Source of the DNA: Oscarella lobularis
Taxonomy: Eukaryota > Porifera > Homoscleromorpha > Homosclerophorida > Oscarellidae
Length of the DNA stretch: 64,000 bases
Assembly (NCBI RefSeq): GCF_947507565.1
Contig: NC_089184.1
Coordinates: 434,001 to 498,000 of the forward strand
Reading direction: 5' to 3'
Under the pieces are notes generated by a model, which was given only the letters and a program-made list of their open reading frames with translations, had not been told where the DNA came from and did no database searches. Position numbers and translations under genes: made by a program. Below are positions 28,897-40,899 of this stretch, in pieces (positions within the stretch are counted from its first letter, which is position 1; each line of letters begins with the position of its first letter).

Positions 28897-29042
28897 GATT
28901 AGAAAAGAAGGCGTCGAACAGGTATTTCATGAGGAGAACGAGGGAGAAACGAACGAAGTCATTCGTTCTGCCTACGTTTTAAATCAACCGATCAGTGACG
29001 AAGTCAATGACGTCATACGCGTCACCTCTTGCAGCGCACGTT
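28897..29042. promoter_or_regulatory. Head-to-head promoter, LYSMD-like and SFR1, with CRE
   Basis: 146 bp between divergent starts, containing a perfect TGACGTCA (29008-29015) and a nearby GTGACG. Shared promoter is inferred. Confidence 0.55.
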
Positions 29043-29522
29043 ATGAATGAAAAGAAGTTCTGCGTTCGCGGCAAAACCTACGTAGTTACGTGGAGAAGAG
29101 CTGGTGAGATGACTTGGATTATTTACTTTAGGCTGGAGATTTGTGCATAGAAGAGAATGAGGCCAAAAGGGCGAAAATGAGTTCGGAAGGCGAGACGATG
29201 GCCGAAAAACGAGATCTGGAAAAGAAAATAAAGGCGCACGAAGAGAAACTAAGAAAGCTCAAGCTAACAAAGTTATACAGACAAAAGGTGAGAACACTTC
29301 AAAATTAAAATAAATAATTCGTTACCGAATTTTTAGCACGATTTCGACGAAATGGAGGATCTCATCACAAAATGGCGCGAAGCTAGTCAGAACGCCGCAA
29401 CAGAACTCTATCAACATTTCAAATCCATAAATTCCGAAATCACACTAGGAAACTTACTAAAGAATTATCACATTGATTTCGAAACAATTGGATACTCGGA
29501 AGAAGACGAAGAATTCGTATGA
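29043..29522 (+). CDS. SFR1: SFR1/Mei5-like recombination factor
   Basis: Three exons (29043-29103, 29151-29287, 29337-29522) give 127 residues in frame. The C-terminal part carries the SFR1 signature: EEKLRKLKLTKLYRQK, then a DLITKWR helix, ELYQHFKSINSEITLGNLLK and HIDFETIGYSEEDEEF. SFR1 with SWI5 stimulates RAD51 filament function. The N-terminal exon (MNEKKFCVRGKTYVVTWRRA) is not recognisable, and the vertebrate protein has a longer disordered N-terminus, so the start is less certain; the alternative is the Met at 29177. The 29104-29150 intron uses the second of two possible AG acceptors because the first leads to an early stop. Confidence 0.75.
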
Positions 29523-29774
29523 CTAATAATAATAATTATCTGTACACACTGCTGTAAGATGAGAAATAAAAAATTAATATAAAATGGTGCATTGTCCTCA
29601 TGAGACCCACGTCCAGTCACAATCTGAGCTTCTATAGGTAAAAACGGTCTATCGCGTCGTCGTACTGTGCAATATCAGCCTACTAACGAAAAAACTATTT
29701 ATTGTACTTTTTGTCCTTTGGTGTGCGTTGATCTATTGATCATCATAAGAAATAATGCGTTTATATTTAATCTG

Positions 29775-32700
29775 TTACCTTGGTTTCGTGAAGGGAGCCG
29801 TTTTGCTTCCGATAATTGTGAGGGATTTTCTCGCGGCTAATTGATGCTGAATTGTCTGCGATTGGAGTGGCAAGCGATGTTGCTGTTGCTGCTGTTGCTG
29901 ATACATGGACGCCGTGCTTCGTCCAATCAAATGCAGGCTAGAATCGTCCCGTTTTTTCTGCTTCGAAAGCGGCAAAATCACCAGCGTCTCGTCTTGAGCC
30001 GATTGCGGCTTTCCCTGCACGCGATACTGCGTCCAATTCGATCCCGCCCCACCCCCCGCGCCCTTTCTAGACGGAAGCAAAGCGAAGGCAGTCGAATGAG
30101 CTCCTGGATCATGCGCCGGTTGAATAAACGTCACACTTGGATAATAATCGCCTCGCTAGAAAAAAACAATAAAATAAATTCCGATTTTAATTAATCCAGC
30201 GCTTCACCTTTACTCCGTACGTCGGTTGGTTCGAAGGTCCCGTGCTATGATGATATCCGTGTCCAAGTAGACGCGCAAGGCATTCTCCTATCCCAAGGCC
30301 CCTTACTAGCGAATCGCGTCTTTTCATTTCGCCTTGACGATGGTTCTCCTCATCGACGTCAATAGGCCACGATTCGAAAATATTGAGCGGAGGCTCTAGA
30401 CTCGGAATCACAGAAGTCTAAAAAATAAATAGATAATTATTAATTAATTTTAATTGTTCTCTCTCTCACGTGGCTCGCCGTTTCGTCGGATCGACTTAGC
30501 GCCGCTGCAGCGACGGCCGTGCGAGACGGAGCGACGAGTCTTCTCCTTTCGCGCATTCGTCGCATCATTTTGGGACTCTCAGGCCGAATCTGTGAATGCG
30601 ACGATGGTTTCTCCGCTCCCGCCGTCGCCGTCGCCGCCGCCGACTTTCCCGTTTTCGTCTTGCATAGTTCTAACTCCCTCTGCTTCGATTCTATTTGCTC
30701 GCGTTGAATCCTAAATAATTCGCGTTTGAATAAATAGTTTTTGTAGCGGTATTGAATGTGTTGTACTTCGCGCAGAGTTGTCGCGCTTTGGAGGCGGCCG
30801 TCTCGGAAAAGAGAGAAGCGGAATCGGTGTAGAACTTCTCATAATAAGCCTCGTTTCCATTTTGAGGATAAATTCTCCTAAATACATAAAATGTTATATA
30901 CAAAAGTCCCTCGTTTGAACGACCGCGTTTTTTCATAATAAAGTATCTCTCGAAGGGCCATAGGGGCACGTTGCTTTCATAAAACGCGAAATGGAATCTC
31001 ATTTTAAACGAGGAACTACTGTATTATTTTCTATTTTGTACCTGAATCCTCCGAGATGCTTGTCCTCGTATCTCTTGAGCCACTCTTCGTATTTCGTCTG
31101 GCTCTCCTGCATCTCCTCTTTCTTCGCCTCTCGCGTCGCCTTGGATCGTTGAAAGAGCCGCTCCTGCACTTTCCGACGATCCTCCTCCTGACAGCGTCGT
31201 TTCTCGTCTCCATTCAAATTAATTAAACGCAATGCATCCATGAGAAAACCCTCCTTGATCTCCTTATCAAGTGGAGCATCCGTGTGCAAACTCGGAGACA
31301 AATTAACCTAAAAATACATAAATATTTACATATAATCATATAAAATAATCATTACTTCTAATAGCCAGGGTTTCAATTTTTTATCCAACATGACGTCAAA
31401 TCCGAGAATTTCAAAACAAGCGCTGCCTTTCGTGTGAGACGAGAAACAAGATCGATAATTGTGTTTCAATATGGGATGTATGGATATAAGCGTCTTGATG
31501 ATTATATCCTCGATTTCGGCCCACATTTTTTTGACATTGTAGCCGTTCTCCTCCATCCACGCATTAACCGTGGAAATACGTCTAAAAAATAAAGAGATAT
31601 ATAGCAAATAGTGCCCCAAGGCTCTATTCAAGACAGGGGTATTTATTTATTTAAAATAGGATCCCAGGTAGTATTCTACATAATTTTTTTTCTTGTTACC
31701 TTTTGCTACCACATTCATCGTCGCGAACGAAATCGTCGCTGAATTTGTTTAGAGAATAATTCGTCAAATGCAAATAGACGTCATCCTAAATAAATCTTTA
31801 CACGCGCGTGCGCAAAAATACTATTTAATCTATTTTACAAGGTTTGATGACGTCGGTTCGGAGTACTTATGTGTAGCAAATCGACCGAGGCCATCCTTGT
31901 ACACAAACACGTGCAGTGGATCGCACTGAGTCACCAGCACATAAATTCGAAAATCCATTTTAAAACCGTCAATAGTAAAAGGCTAGACATTCACAATTAA
32001 ATTAATCTGTATTGAATTCCCGCTGATATTACCTTCGAAAGGTATTGCTGGACGACGACGTGTTCTCCGCCGGCTTTGAGCTCTTTTACATTGCGCGTAA
32101 TAAAGATTCCCTTGCCTTGACTTCCCGTGGGAGGTTTACTAATAAAGAGCTTATTCTTCTTCGAACTCTGACCGCAAAAGGCCAGCAAATCGGCATAGCT
32201 AAGCACCGAAATAATTAAATATTAAAATTCGCATTTTTTTTCTATTCTTACTCGGCTGGCAAACACCACGTTCTCGGCGTAAAGTTATAATCTTTTGGAA
32301 ATAGTTTTTGCATTCGATTTATGTTCCTCGCTAGGAAATCTTTCCGACAGATTTCGCACATGCCCGGAAAATGATTGATTTTCTAACGTACGCACGTACA
32401 TTACGAAGTGCCCCGCCCACGCGCCCTCCGTTTCTTTCTCTCACTTGAAATCGCTTCAATTCGGACAGTCGTTCCATCGTCGCCGAAGTGTCCATCCAAT
32501 AGAGAACCCATTCGTCGTCGTCGCGACATTCTTTCATGCCGAATCGCTTCGTCACGCGACGCACTAGATACACGAGAACCACGCCCACGTCGAAAAGTGT
32601 CGATCGAAGGAGCGAAACGAGCCGGCCTTACCACTTTCGTATCTGCAGCTTGACGTATTCACGCCCAGCGGTCTAGTGCGCGTGCGGATTGTAAAGAAAT

Positions 32701-32871
32701 GCGCGAAAAGGGTCGCGAAGCTCCTTACTTTTTCTTTTTCTGCTTCTTCTTTTTCGTTGCTATCGTTTTCGTTTGCGGCGGATCCGTTCCCGAATCGGAT
32801 TCGCTCATTTTCGTCGTTTCGCTCTCGACGTCGATCGTCTCGTCGCCCTCGTCGCTGCAATCGATGTCCAT
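29775..32871 (-). CDS. Tubulin polyglutamylase, TTLL6/TTLL13 type
   Basis: Start at 32871 gives an acidic then polylysine N-terminus (MDIDCSDEGDETIDVE...). Core exons carry SCRYESVRRV-type sequence, RFGMKECRDDDEWVLYWMDT, KDYNFTPRTWCLPAE, LFISKPPTGSQGKGIFITRN (ATP-grasp), the VVQQYLSK segment, DGFKMDFRIYVLVTQCDPL, LGFDVMLDKKLKPWLLEV, and then SPSLHTDAPLDKEIKEGFL and RRKVQERLF, the tubulin-binding extension seen in TTLL6/13. These enzymes add glutamate chains to tubulin in cilia and microtubules. The C-terminal exons (30411-29775) are low-complexity with a polyglutamine run (about 29878-29903). TAA at 29775-29777 is taken as the end, but a GTAACA splice site there could lead to one more small exon. 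Confidence 0.88.
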
Positions 32872-33122
32872 TTAGCGTGCGTCGAATCGGCCGATGAGTG
32901 AAATGGAGTCGATGTCCTCAGAAACGCGGTGGCAATCACAACTCTGGCAACAATGTTTTTCTCTGTTTGGCTGCCACCCCAAGCGCACGCTCGCTTGCGT
33001 CATTGCGTCGTCATGGTACCATATCAACGAAAAGCCCGGGGGTCTTCCCTATATGGTGCTCCGGGTTTTTTTACATGCTAAAGACGTCACAGAGCGCACG
33101 CTAAAAAGATGTGTTCACCTCT

Positions 33123-34299
33123 CTATTTTTTAGCCTGCGCTTTCTTCTCCCTCTCCTTTCTCTCCTTCTCTTTCTCTTTTTCCCTCTTCTCCTTTTCCTC
33201 CTGCTCTTCGTAGTCTTTGATTAGACGTTGGACTTCAGCCGAAGGAAGAACACGAATTTTGACCTTTTCATTTTCTCTCGTCAACGTCGACAATTCAACT
33301 TCAAAAATCAATAGATACCAAGCAAAAAAAAGGAACGATATCAATACCTTTATCAGGAGCCATTTTTGTGGAATCTAGACTTTTACTCATCACTTTGACA
33401 GCCAAAGCAAGAGCCTCTTTCAAACTACAGTCTTCCTTATAATCTTGCTTCAGCATTGAAACAGCCGCCTGAGATATTAGACATATAAAAAGAAATGTAC
33501 ATATCCAATCAATGGCACAACATACAGAATGATTATTTCCTATACATGTAGCCTTCCAGCCTCCGTAATTTCCACTTGGATCACTCTGATAGAGCTGAAA
33601 TCCATAATGTTTGTCCCAGCCCATGTAAAGAAGAGACACGCCAAACGGTCTTCTGCCTAAATAACATCAGATTATTATTATTGATTTTTTTCAAGTGATC
33701 CATATTGATAACTTACTTCCTCTTTGCGTGTAAATTTGTTTCAAATCACATAGACTACAAACGAGTTGTTCTACCGGCATCGGCTCCTGATACGTCAAAA
33801 CATACCTAAATCGAAATAAATAAAAACGTAAAAAATTAAAAGATGAAAAAATAAACCGTTGAGCAGCCTCTCTCAAATAATTCGTCAAAACGTTCGCATC
33901 CGACGTGATTCCGGCGACACTGCACGCAGTCGTTCTAAAAAACAAAGTGCGTGATTTTTAGACTGTTCGCTCTCAGTTCTTACTCGTTGAGACGGTAGAT
34001 TTTTTCCGAGAAAGCGACTTCGTCTAGAAGTTTGTTCGTGTTTCGCTTTTCTGCGGCGAGAACGATTCCGTCGCGTGCTAGAACTCCCAGGCACATTCCC
34101 GCGTTTTCTATCGCTTGCATTGCGTACTCCACTTGATACAGACGACCTTCGAAGAGTCGCAAATCAGGCGCGTGTCCTACTAGGGAGCCCCGTTTTACCT
34201 TCCGGTGAGAAGATTGTCGTTCTTCCATCATACATTCTCGCCTAAAGTAAGACAGTCATGTGTGAAGCGATTTTTTGCAGAAGAATCAGCTCGAACCAT
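33123..34299 (-). CDS. PSMA4: 20S proteasome subunit alpha-3 (PSMA4)
   Basis: Alpha-ring subunit of the 20S proteasome. The exon at about 34198-34241 reads [15 protein letters not shown] and splices to [20 protein letters not shown]. Later exons give [59 protein letters not shown] and [17 protein letters not shown]. The C-terminus is a long Lys/Glu tail as in PSMA4. The initiator Met appears to sit alone in the first coding exon (ATG at 34297-34299 directly followed by a GT donor, 55-bp intron 34242-34296); this yields the family's MARxYD start. If that exon is wrong, the first Met would be at codon MYDG, three residues short. Divergent from COPE (47 bp). Confidence 0.94.
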
Positions 34300-34346
34300 T
34301 TTTGTGAGCGCACGTTTACGTCACGATAACGCGCTCTACAACCAAA
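34300..34346. promoter_or_regulatory. Head-to-head promoter, PSMA4 and COPE
   Basis: 47 bp between divergent starts, with TACGTCACG (half-CRE) at about 34317-34325 and AACGCGC. Shared promoter is inferred. Confidence 0.55.
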
Positions 34347-35803
34347 ATGGCCGACGACGCAGTCGACGAACTTTTCGAAGTGAAAACAGCCTTTCACACG
34401 GGCAACTACCAAAAGTGCATCAAGGACGCACAAAGCCTATCAGTAAACAGTACGCGAAACGCAAAATCGTGCGACAATCGGCTTGTTTTAGGTATCCCGT
34501 GCCGATCTGGTCGTCGAAAAAGACATTTACATGTACAGAGCCTATCTGGCGCAGGTACGGTTTGATAGAAAAAGAGCGAAAAGGCTTAGCGGCTACTCTA
34601 GAAAAAGTACGGCGTGATTTTGGACGAAGTGAACGCGAGTTCTCCGTCCGAACTTCAGGCCGTTCGAATATTAGCCGATTATATGCAGAATAAAACTAAG
34701 AGGTACGTCATTAGTTGAGAATGAGGTGCATGACCTCATTCTCAATAGAAGAAAAGTGACGTCACCTTGTTTGTGATTACAGGGAAAAAATCGTTGGGGA
34801 AATGGAAAAGAAATTGAATAGTGGGATTGATGCGAATAATGGCACATTTTTACTCATGGCTGCTACAGTATATTATCACGAAGAGGTATTTCTAATAATG
34901 GGGGTGGGAGGGCTGTGGGGAATTGAGTTGTGGTGTAGAATTTTGAGGCTGCTTTGAGATGCTTACATCAGTCAGATTCATTGGAATGGTAGAGAGAAAT
35001 ACCAATTATTTAATTAATCAAGTATTTATCTGTTAGTGCTGCTTTGGCTGTTCAGATCTATCTTCAGATTTCTAGAGTCGATTTAGCCAAGTAAAGAATT
35101 TAATTACTTATTCGTATTCTTAATTTAATTTATTACTGGTTTAATTAGGAAAGAAGTAAAGAGAATGCAAGTGAGTCACTTAATCATTATTGATTAAATA
35201 AACGGAATTTAACTTCCTTCCCCAAAGGAAATGGATGAAGACGCTACACTGACTCAACTCGCAATAGCGTGGACAAACTTAGCAATCGTAAATAGATAAA
35301 TAAATAAAAATTAGCACACTTGAAATATTTTCTCCCAGGGAGGAGAAAAATTGCAAGACGCGTTCTACATATTTCAAGAATTGGCCGACAAAAACGCGTC
35401 GACCGTCGTCCTACTCAACTGCCAAGCATCCTGCTACATCCAACAAGGAAAACACGATGATGCCGAGGGATTGCTCCAGGAGGCGCTGGACAAAGACAGC
35501 AGCAACCCGGAAGCACTTATCAACATGGCACTTGTAGCACAACACATGGGAAAGGGACCAGAGGTGAGAGAACCCGGAAATAAGCCCTCACCCCTCATTT
35601 GAAATCTTATTTTTTAGGTTATTCAACGTTATTTGTCGCAATTGAGAGACGCTCATCGCGATCACAAATACGTGTCTCAGTTGAATGCCAAAGTGAATTA
35701 TTAGATTTTTTATTTTTTAAAAGCCTACCTTATCTTTGTTCTTTTTCAGGAGAGCGAATTTGACCGCGTTTCGTCGCAATACGCGCCAACTGCGTCTGAT
35801 TAA
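34347..35803 (+). CDS. COPE: Coatomer epsilon subunit
   Basis: Epsilon-COP of the COPI coat, which carries Golgi-to-ER and intra-Golgi vesicles. Opens [20 protein letters not shown] then [11 protein letters not shown]; further exons read [20 protein letters not shown] and [22 protein letters not shown], then [59 protein letters not shown] and [23 protein letters not shown]-like repeats with the family's order. Ends [14 protein letters not shown]. At least eight short exons; complete. Ends 96 bp from the convergent NAT10 stop. Confidence 0.95.
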
Positions 35804-35899
35804 AATCAAAGAACTCTTTTTTCCCTGTGTTGATCCGTTTGTGTTTTTTTGTGTTGGGATTAATTTTTAGAATCAATGAGATGTAGTTACGTGTACTTG

Positions 35900-38800
35900 T
35901 CAGTTTCTCTGCTTCTTTTTCTTCTTCGGTTTCTTTGCACTAGCCGGCTGCTCATCAATCCCCTGCACATCTTTCCCTTTGTCTCTTTTTTGCCCTCGCC
36001 TAAAGGGAAAAGCCCCTTCTAACTCCTACTCACTCCCAAAAAGATATCTTTTGACCTTTTTATGCTCACAACATTAGGCACTGACGTTGCAGTGGCAATT
36101 TCTTGCCATTCTCCTTCACTCCCAGCAATAGCGTATCTATTATAGTCAAATTTCAACCCGCATCTTGTTTAGGAATGCTTACTTTTCAAGACTTCCTGAC
36201 TGCAGCTCTTCTAACTGAGCCTGTTGCTTCTTTTTGAGCTCTTCAGCGGCAGCAGTCTAAAGCAGCATAACCAAGCGTTTTAATTAATCAATTATAAACA
36301 AACCAATTCCTCGTCCATGCTTATTTTTAGCGGTTCTATTTCTTCGACCATTTCAGGTATTTCTGGGAGACTTAGCTCATTTCCAATGGCCGTTTCCACG
36401 ACACCAGATAAGAACTACAAACAGTTGTGATGACAATAAGTCGCCTGTTACACTGCATCTCTAACCTGTACAACTTTTCGAATAGTGCGATTAAATAAGC
36501 CCAAAATTTGGCTAGAAGGCAAGTCCAACTCTTTCTACAGAACAAAAAAAATTTCAACTTTGGTACAAGTGTAGCTTGTGCGCTCACTTCTATTGTTTCA
36601 ACCGATTTATGTTGCAAACCCATTCCAAGCAGAATCACCTTACAATAAAATAAAAATAAAATCTAATTCAACTCTTCTAAACCCACTGCTTGAACAGCGG
36701 ACATTTTGAGAGAGCCTAGTTTGTGAAGAAAGTACAGCTGTGCAACTGCGAAAAAGGTTCGCGAGAATAAACAACGAATTCTGAACAGATAATACTTGGT
36801 GAAAGCAAATCCATGATGAGATGATAATCAGCCATGTTCTTAGCATACATATCAAGTCGTCTGACGTCAAACGTTGTGAAGTGATACTTGAGTTCATCCA
36901 TGTTCACCACTGAAAGAGAGAGAGAGGAATTTGCTTTATTGCGCTCTTTTTTTAATGACTAACCCTTAGGATTAGCCTTCGCTTTTTTCTCGTCCAAAAT
37001 GTTAAAACCGAGTGATGGAGAAAAACGTGTAAATCGATAGCTCAGTAAAGATAAAAATCGACGACGAAAATCTACAAAATCGCGTCAAAACAAAAGGCCT
37101 AATAAATCAATAATGCATACCGAGACTAAAGCCGGCTAGCCAATCCGTTTTCTCCGTCGTTTCCTCGTCCGAGTCGTGACGCAAAACTCGCAACATAATG
37201 CAACTATGTTCCCCTGTAAGATCATTCTAAAAAGAATATCTAAAATTAAATATTAATGTACTTATAGGCGTTATTATTATTACGGGGGTTTGTCTAAGGT
37301 AAACTGGAGTGAAACCGGCCTTCTTCCAAAACCGAAGCAAGTCAGGAGAGAGTCCATATGACACTCCCATATAATCAATTCTTTCTGGTCGTCTTTCTGT
37401 GAGTTTCAATAGCAGAGGAGGAAGATCTGCACGAGGATGAAGTCTCTCAGTCAACAGAGAGCCGCCATCCTAAAGATACATATAATCAGTTATTAATTAA
37501 ATATTGAATCTCATTTACCAGTTGGTCTGAGGTACTGTCTATCTTTTGATTAGGTTCCACTTCCGCTGATTCCGAGACACTAGGAAAGAGTCCCTCGTAA
37601 TAATCCCTTAGTAATTCCAATGCACGACTCCCATAGCCCATCTATAGAGTTCGTAATAAATATCATTAATTTTTTATGTTTTTTGACTGACTCTTTGTAA
37701 ATCTGGGTGCGTTGCAATTCTAACAACGCGAAGCCCGGACAATCCTGCGAAATTGGGGTCTTGAAACTGCTGAGAAATAGTCCAGGGAATCAAGTCTCCA
37801 GACGATCGCTTGCCACGCGACAGACTATTTATCACAGACGCCTTAGAAACCTCGCCTTCCAAACAAACCTTGAAAAAACAATAAGATATATAAAAAATTT
37901 AAATTAGTATTGCTAAATACCTGAATAACGCAAAGGATATCAGGAAGAGTGTCGGTGTCCTGATGCACGGGTCCGAGAAGACAAAAGACGTGATGAGCTG
38001 GAGCATCAGACAAGAGCTGAAGATCGTTGGGCGAGTTTTTATAGTGAGACGCCACGTAGAGAGACATAAGCAGCTGAAGAAACGTCTCCGACGCTTTGTG
38101 ATAGCTGAACAGCGTATCCCTATTCACATAATACGTGCAAAATAAAAAGTTAAGAAGAAAAACGACGACACCAATAATAATAATAATAATTGAGATTTAT
38201 TTTTGGATATAATTGACATTCTTTTGGAGGCGGACAACCGGTTGTGATTTTAGGCACGTTGCTGATGTTGAGACACAGTAGATGGTGTAGCCATTTTTCG
38301 ACGTCATCGCCATCTGCGTAACGTATGGGCTCATTCAGAGTCACTTCTCGAAAAAGTCGACCTGAGAAAATTCTTCCACGTGACGTCATAAACATTAACA
38401 CTTTTAAAAAATCTTGCCAGTAACTGTCGCTGTTTGACTTTGTTTTCTAAGCTGATCAATCAATTTCAAAGACAAAGAACGTCCAGTTCCTTCATATCTA
38501 AAAGACTCTACTATTCCACTATATGCTACTTTTTCTTCCCTAGACCCTTACCCGTTGATTGTTGATGACATAAAGACGAGATAGGGGCCGAGAAGATTTC
38601 TAACGAGAGGCAGAGGAATCGCCGCGGCTTCGTCTATTACGACTAATTCTGCTTGGCCTAGTTTGACGGCATCCGACGGGTGAATGTACTAAATTCAAAC
38701 TATATATTTCTAAAATTTCTATTCTTCTCTTTCTTCTACTTGAATCGTTTGCCTGTGCTCCCTAAAGACGTTTACTCGCACGACAGCCTGATTGAATTCT

Positions 38801-40298
38801 GGATTCGTTGATTGGACGATATCGTAGTCGAGATGTTCCTAATGAAATGCACAGCGGAATTTATTGACTCTCTTCTTCTTCTTCTTCTTCTTACCTGATA
38901 CTCCAAAGCATCGAAGCCCTTAAAAATAAACTCGAACAGAGTTTTCAAATTTTCAGGACTGGGAGACGTCACAAATAAACTAGAATATCTAAAACAGCCC
39001 AATAATCACTAATCCATTATGATTATTATCGAGTACCCAAAAGCGACAGCTCCAGCAATAGCCAATCCAAGAGCAGCCGACTTCCCTCTACCACGTGATG
39101 CAGTCAAAGCAACGGTGCTACGTAGAGTCTTTTCAGATATAGCCTCAATAAATTGAAGCACGGCTTTGGCCTAGGCAACATCACTAGATACTCAAGACAA
39201 TATTAGTTTTCTTTCTATACTTGATCTAGTGTTTTGCATAGATTTATGATGGATCCAACTGGTTGAGTGTCTGATAGAGAATCTCTCAGTTCTCGTAGTT
39301 CAACGTCTTTTCTTGATTCAACTTCCTCCTGAAAACCAATATGATTATTTATTAATTAAGCAAAGACTGCGCAATGCCTTGTGCGTGACGGCTTTGACGG
39401 AGAGAGTCTTGGACGACAGAGGAAGAACGTTGAGCGCGTCATCAATGACGAGACATTTCGAACACGAAGCAAGAGACAGCAAAAATCTTTAATAAAAAAT
39501 TAAATAAGAAAGTGATACGCGCTACAGAAATTGTCGTTACCGTTCGTTGAACCGTCCCGTCACTTCCTGATGAGCTTCCGTACGATACCGCGAATGAACG
39601 TCCTTAGAAAAAAAAAAACAATAATTTTGATTCCATACTAATAGTTCCCATACCATGCTAAGTGTATACAGTTGCTTCAACGAACTCACACTCCTCAAAA
39701 GAATAACGATGATTCCGCCTCCCTCGACTGTTTCGATTGTTCGAGCCAAAAGATTGGGCGTGACTGCTTCAAAATCCTACACCAACATGATAAAAATTGA
39801 ATAATTATTTAATTTAATTACCTGGAGAACGCACATTCCGTACGTGTTGCCCAGAATTTTGTGCGTTTCTTTGTAATAGCAATAGCGGATGTTCGTCGAG
39901 GCAATGAATAATTGGAATGGATCGTCCGAAACGTCGAACGATTTCGTCTTGATTTTCTTCTGAATTTGACGTATTCTTTTCTTTCGATGGCTATAAAAAG
40001 AATGCATCGACCAATGGCATTCGCGAGTCGAATTTCGAACCTGCTGAATCCCAGTTCCTTTTTGTAGCACCACAGTACCGTCGGTCTCGCTTTGACGGCC
40101 GATTTCGAGAGCATGTGATGAAGAATGACGACCTTGAGGACACGTGGGTGATCCTGTGCTCAACGAAAACGCTTGTTTTCCCCCCACCTGGTCCTTTCCC
40201 TTGTCTCCAACAACGACAAACATAGTTCTGCGACGCAGAGCGACGCCATTCTCTATCGCAATTCGGATTCGATTGTCGACTTTTTTGCGGGAGCTCAT
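35900..40298 (-). CDS. NAT10: RNA cytidine acetyltransferase
   Basis: NAT10 (yeast Kre33) makes N4-acetylcytidine in 18S rRNA and tRNAs in the nucleolus. Start at 40298 gives KKVDNRIRIAIENGVALRRR and FVVVGDKGKDQV; then KARPTVLWCYKKELGFS, NIRYCYYKETHKILGNTYGM, TVEGGGIIVILLRSVSSLKQ, the helicase-like P-loop SRGRGKSAALG (about 39070-39100), ETLFEFIFKGFDALEYQ-type sequence, SPNDLQLLSDAPAHHVFCLL, the GNAT region LSGLRVVRIATHPDLQ with a glycine-rich acetyl-CoA site next to it (about 37600-37700), and YMGVSYGLSPDLLRFWKKAG followed by FTPVYLRQT. The end is a lysine-rich nucleolar tail. Full length, many short introns. Confidence 0.96.
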
Positions 40299-40310
40299 CC
40301 TGCACGTTTA

Positions 40311-40581
40311 GCGCGCGTTGGAGAAAGATTCGTGCGGAATGTGCCGCAAAGAGGTGCGCGACGACGACGAAGCGATACTGTGCGAAAGCGGATGCGAAAG
40401 CTGGTTCCATCGCGTCTGCACGGGAATGAGCAAGAAGGCGTACGATCTTCTAACAACCGAAGCATCGGCGGAATGGGTCTGCGACAATTGCATTCGGTCA
40501 AAGCGGATTCCAACGGTCAAATACAAGCTCATCGAACAGCCGCAGCCCGTCGCACCTCTGCTCCAAGGGCGCACAAAGTGA
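40311..40581 (+). pseudogene. Left copy of Pygopus-type PHD gene, start codon lost
   Basis: Nearly identical to the copy at 42990-43265, beginning with the shared TTTAGCGCGCGTTGGAGAAA sequence. Compared with that copy it lacks 22 bases (after 40328) that hold the ATG codon's third base and the next seven codons. The PHD reading frame (CGMCRKEV, AILCESGCESWFHRVC, WVCDNC) remains open to TGA, but no in-frame ATG precedes the first zinc cysteine and an in-frame TAG lies at 40309-40311. It begins only 12-20 bp from the NAT10 start. The two coding regions differ at only four sites, all third-position silent changes, so a spliced upstream exon or non-ATG start cannot be excluded. Confidence 0.65.
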
Positions 40582-40755
40582 AAAGAAACAAAAAACATAC
40601 GGTAGAGCTATCAACGCTTGTAACTCGAAATAAATAACGAAGTGAAGAAGCACTTCGGGGAGAGTCCGGAGACCAAAAAGAAAGTCACACAATACAACAG
40701 TCAAAATACAGTAATCAACATAAATAATTATAAATAGTGTCATTGAATAATCCTA

Positions 40756-40826
40756 TCAATCTTCTCTTTCGTACGCCAAGTGATTCGATCCTATCCATTT
40801 CTCAATCTCCTTCGACGCCGACACGG
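40756..40826 (-). pseudogene. Fragment of methionine synthase 3' end
   Basis: Minus-strand reading gives [18 protein letters not shown] then stop, matching the last residues of MTR (stop at 43406). Just upstream the homology jumps: ACGCCGACACGGAAGCA matches MTR sequence near 43560, so an internal stretch of about 90 bases of MTR is deleted. The neighbouring 3' flank (AATTATAAATA..GTCATTGAATAA) also matches the right locus. It is a nonfunctional remnant carried along with the PHD duplication. Confidence 0.85.
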
Positions 40827-40899
40827 AAGCACTACAATACTAAACTAAAACATACACGTGAGTTTGTAGCAGGACAAAAAATTGAGACGCTCTTCCGAG

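Noticed and set aside
28895-28897. ATG overlapping the LYSMD start codon as a possible SFR1 start
   Set aside because: Its frame ends before the SFR1 core without a usable splice path; the ATG at 29043 joins in frame.
32894-33133. 79-residue plus-strand frame between TTLL and PSMA4
   Set aside because: No recognisable motif, lies in the TTLL promoter and runs into the PSMA4 3' end; it looks like chance.
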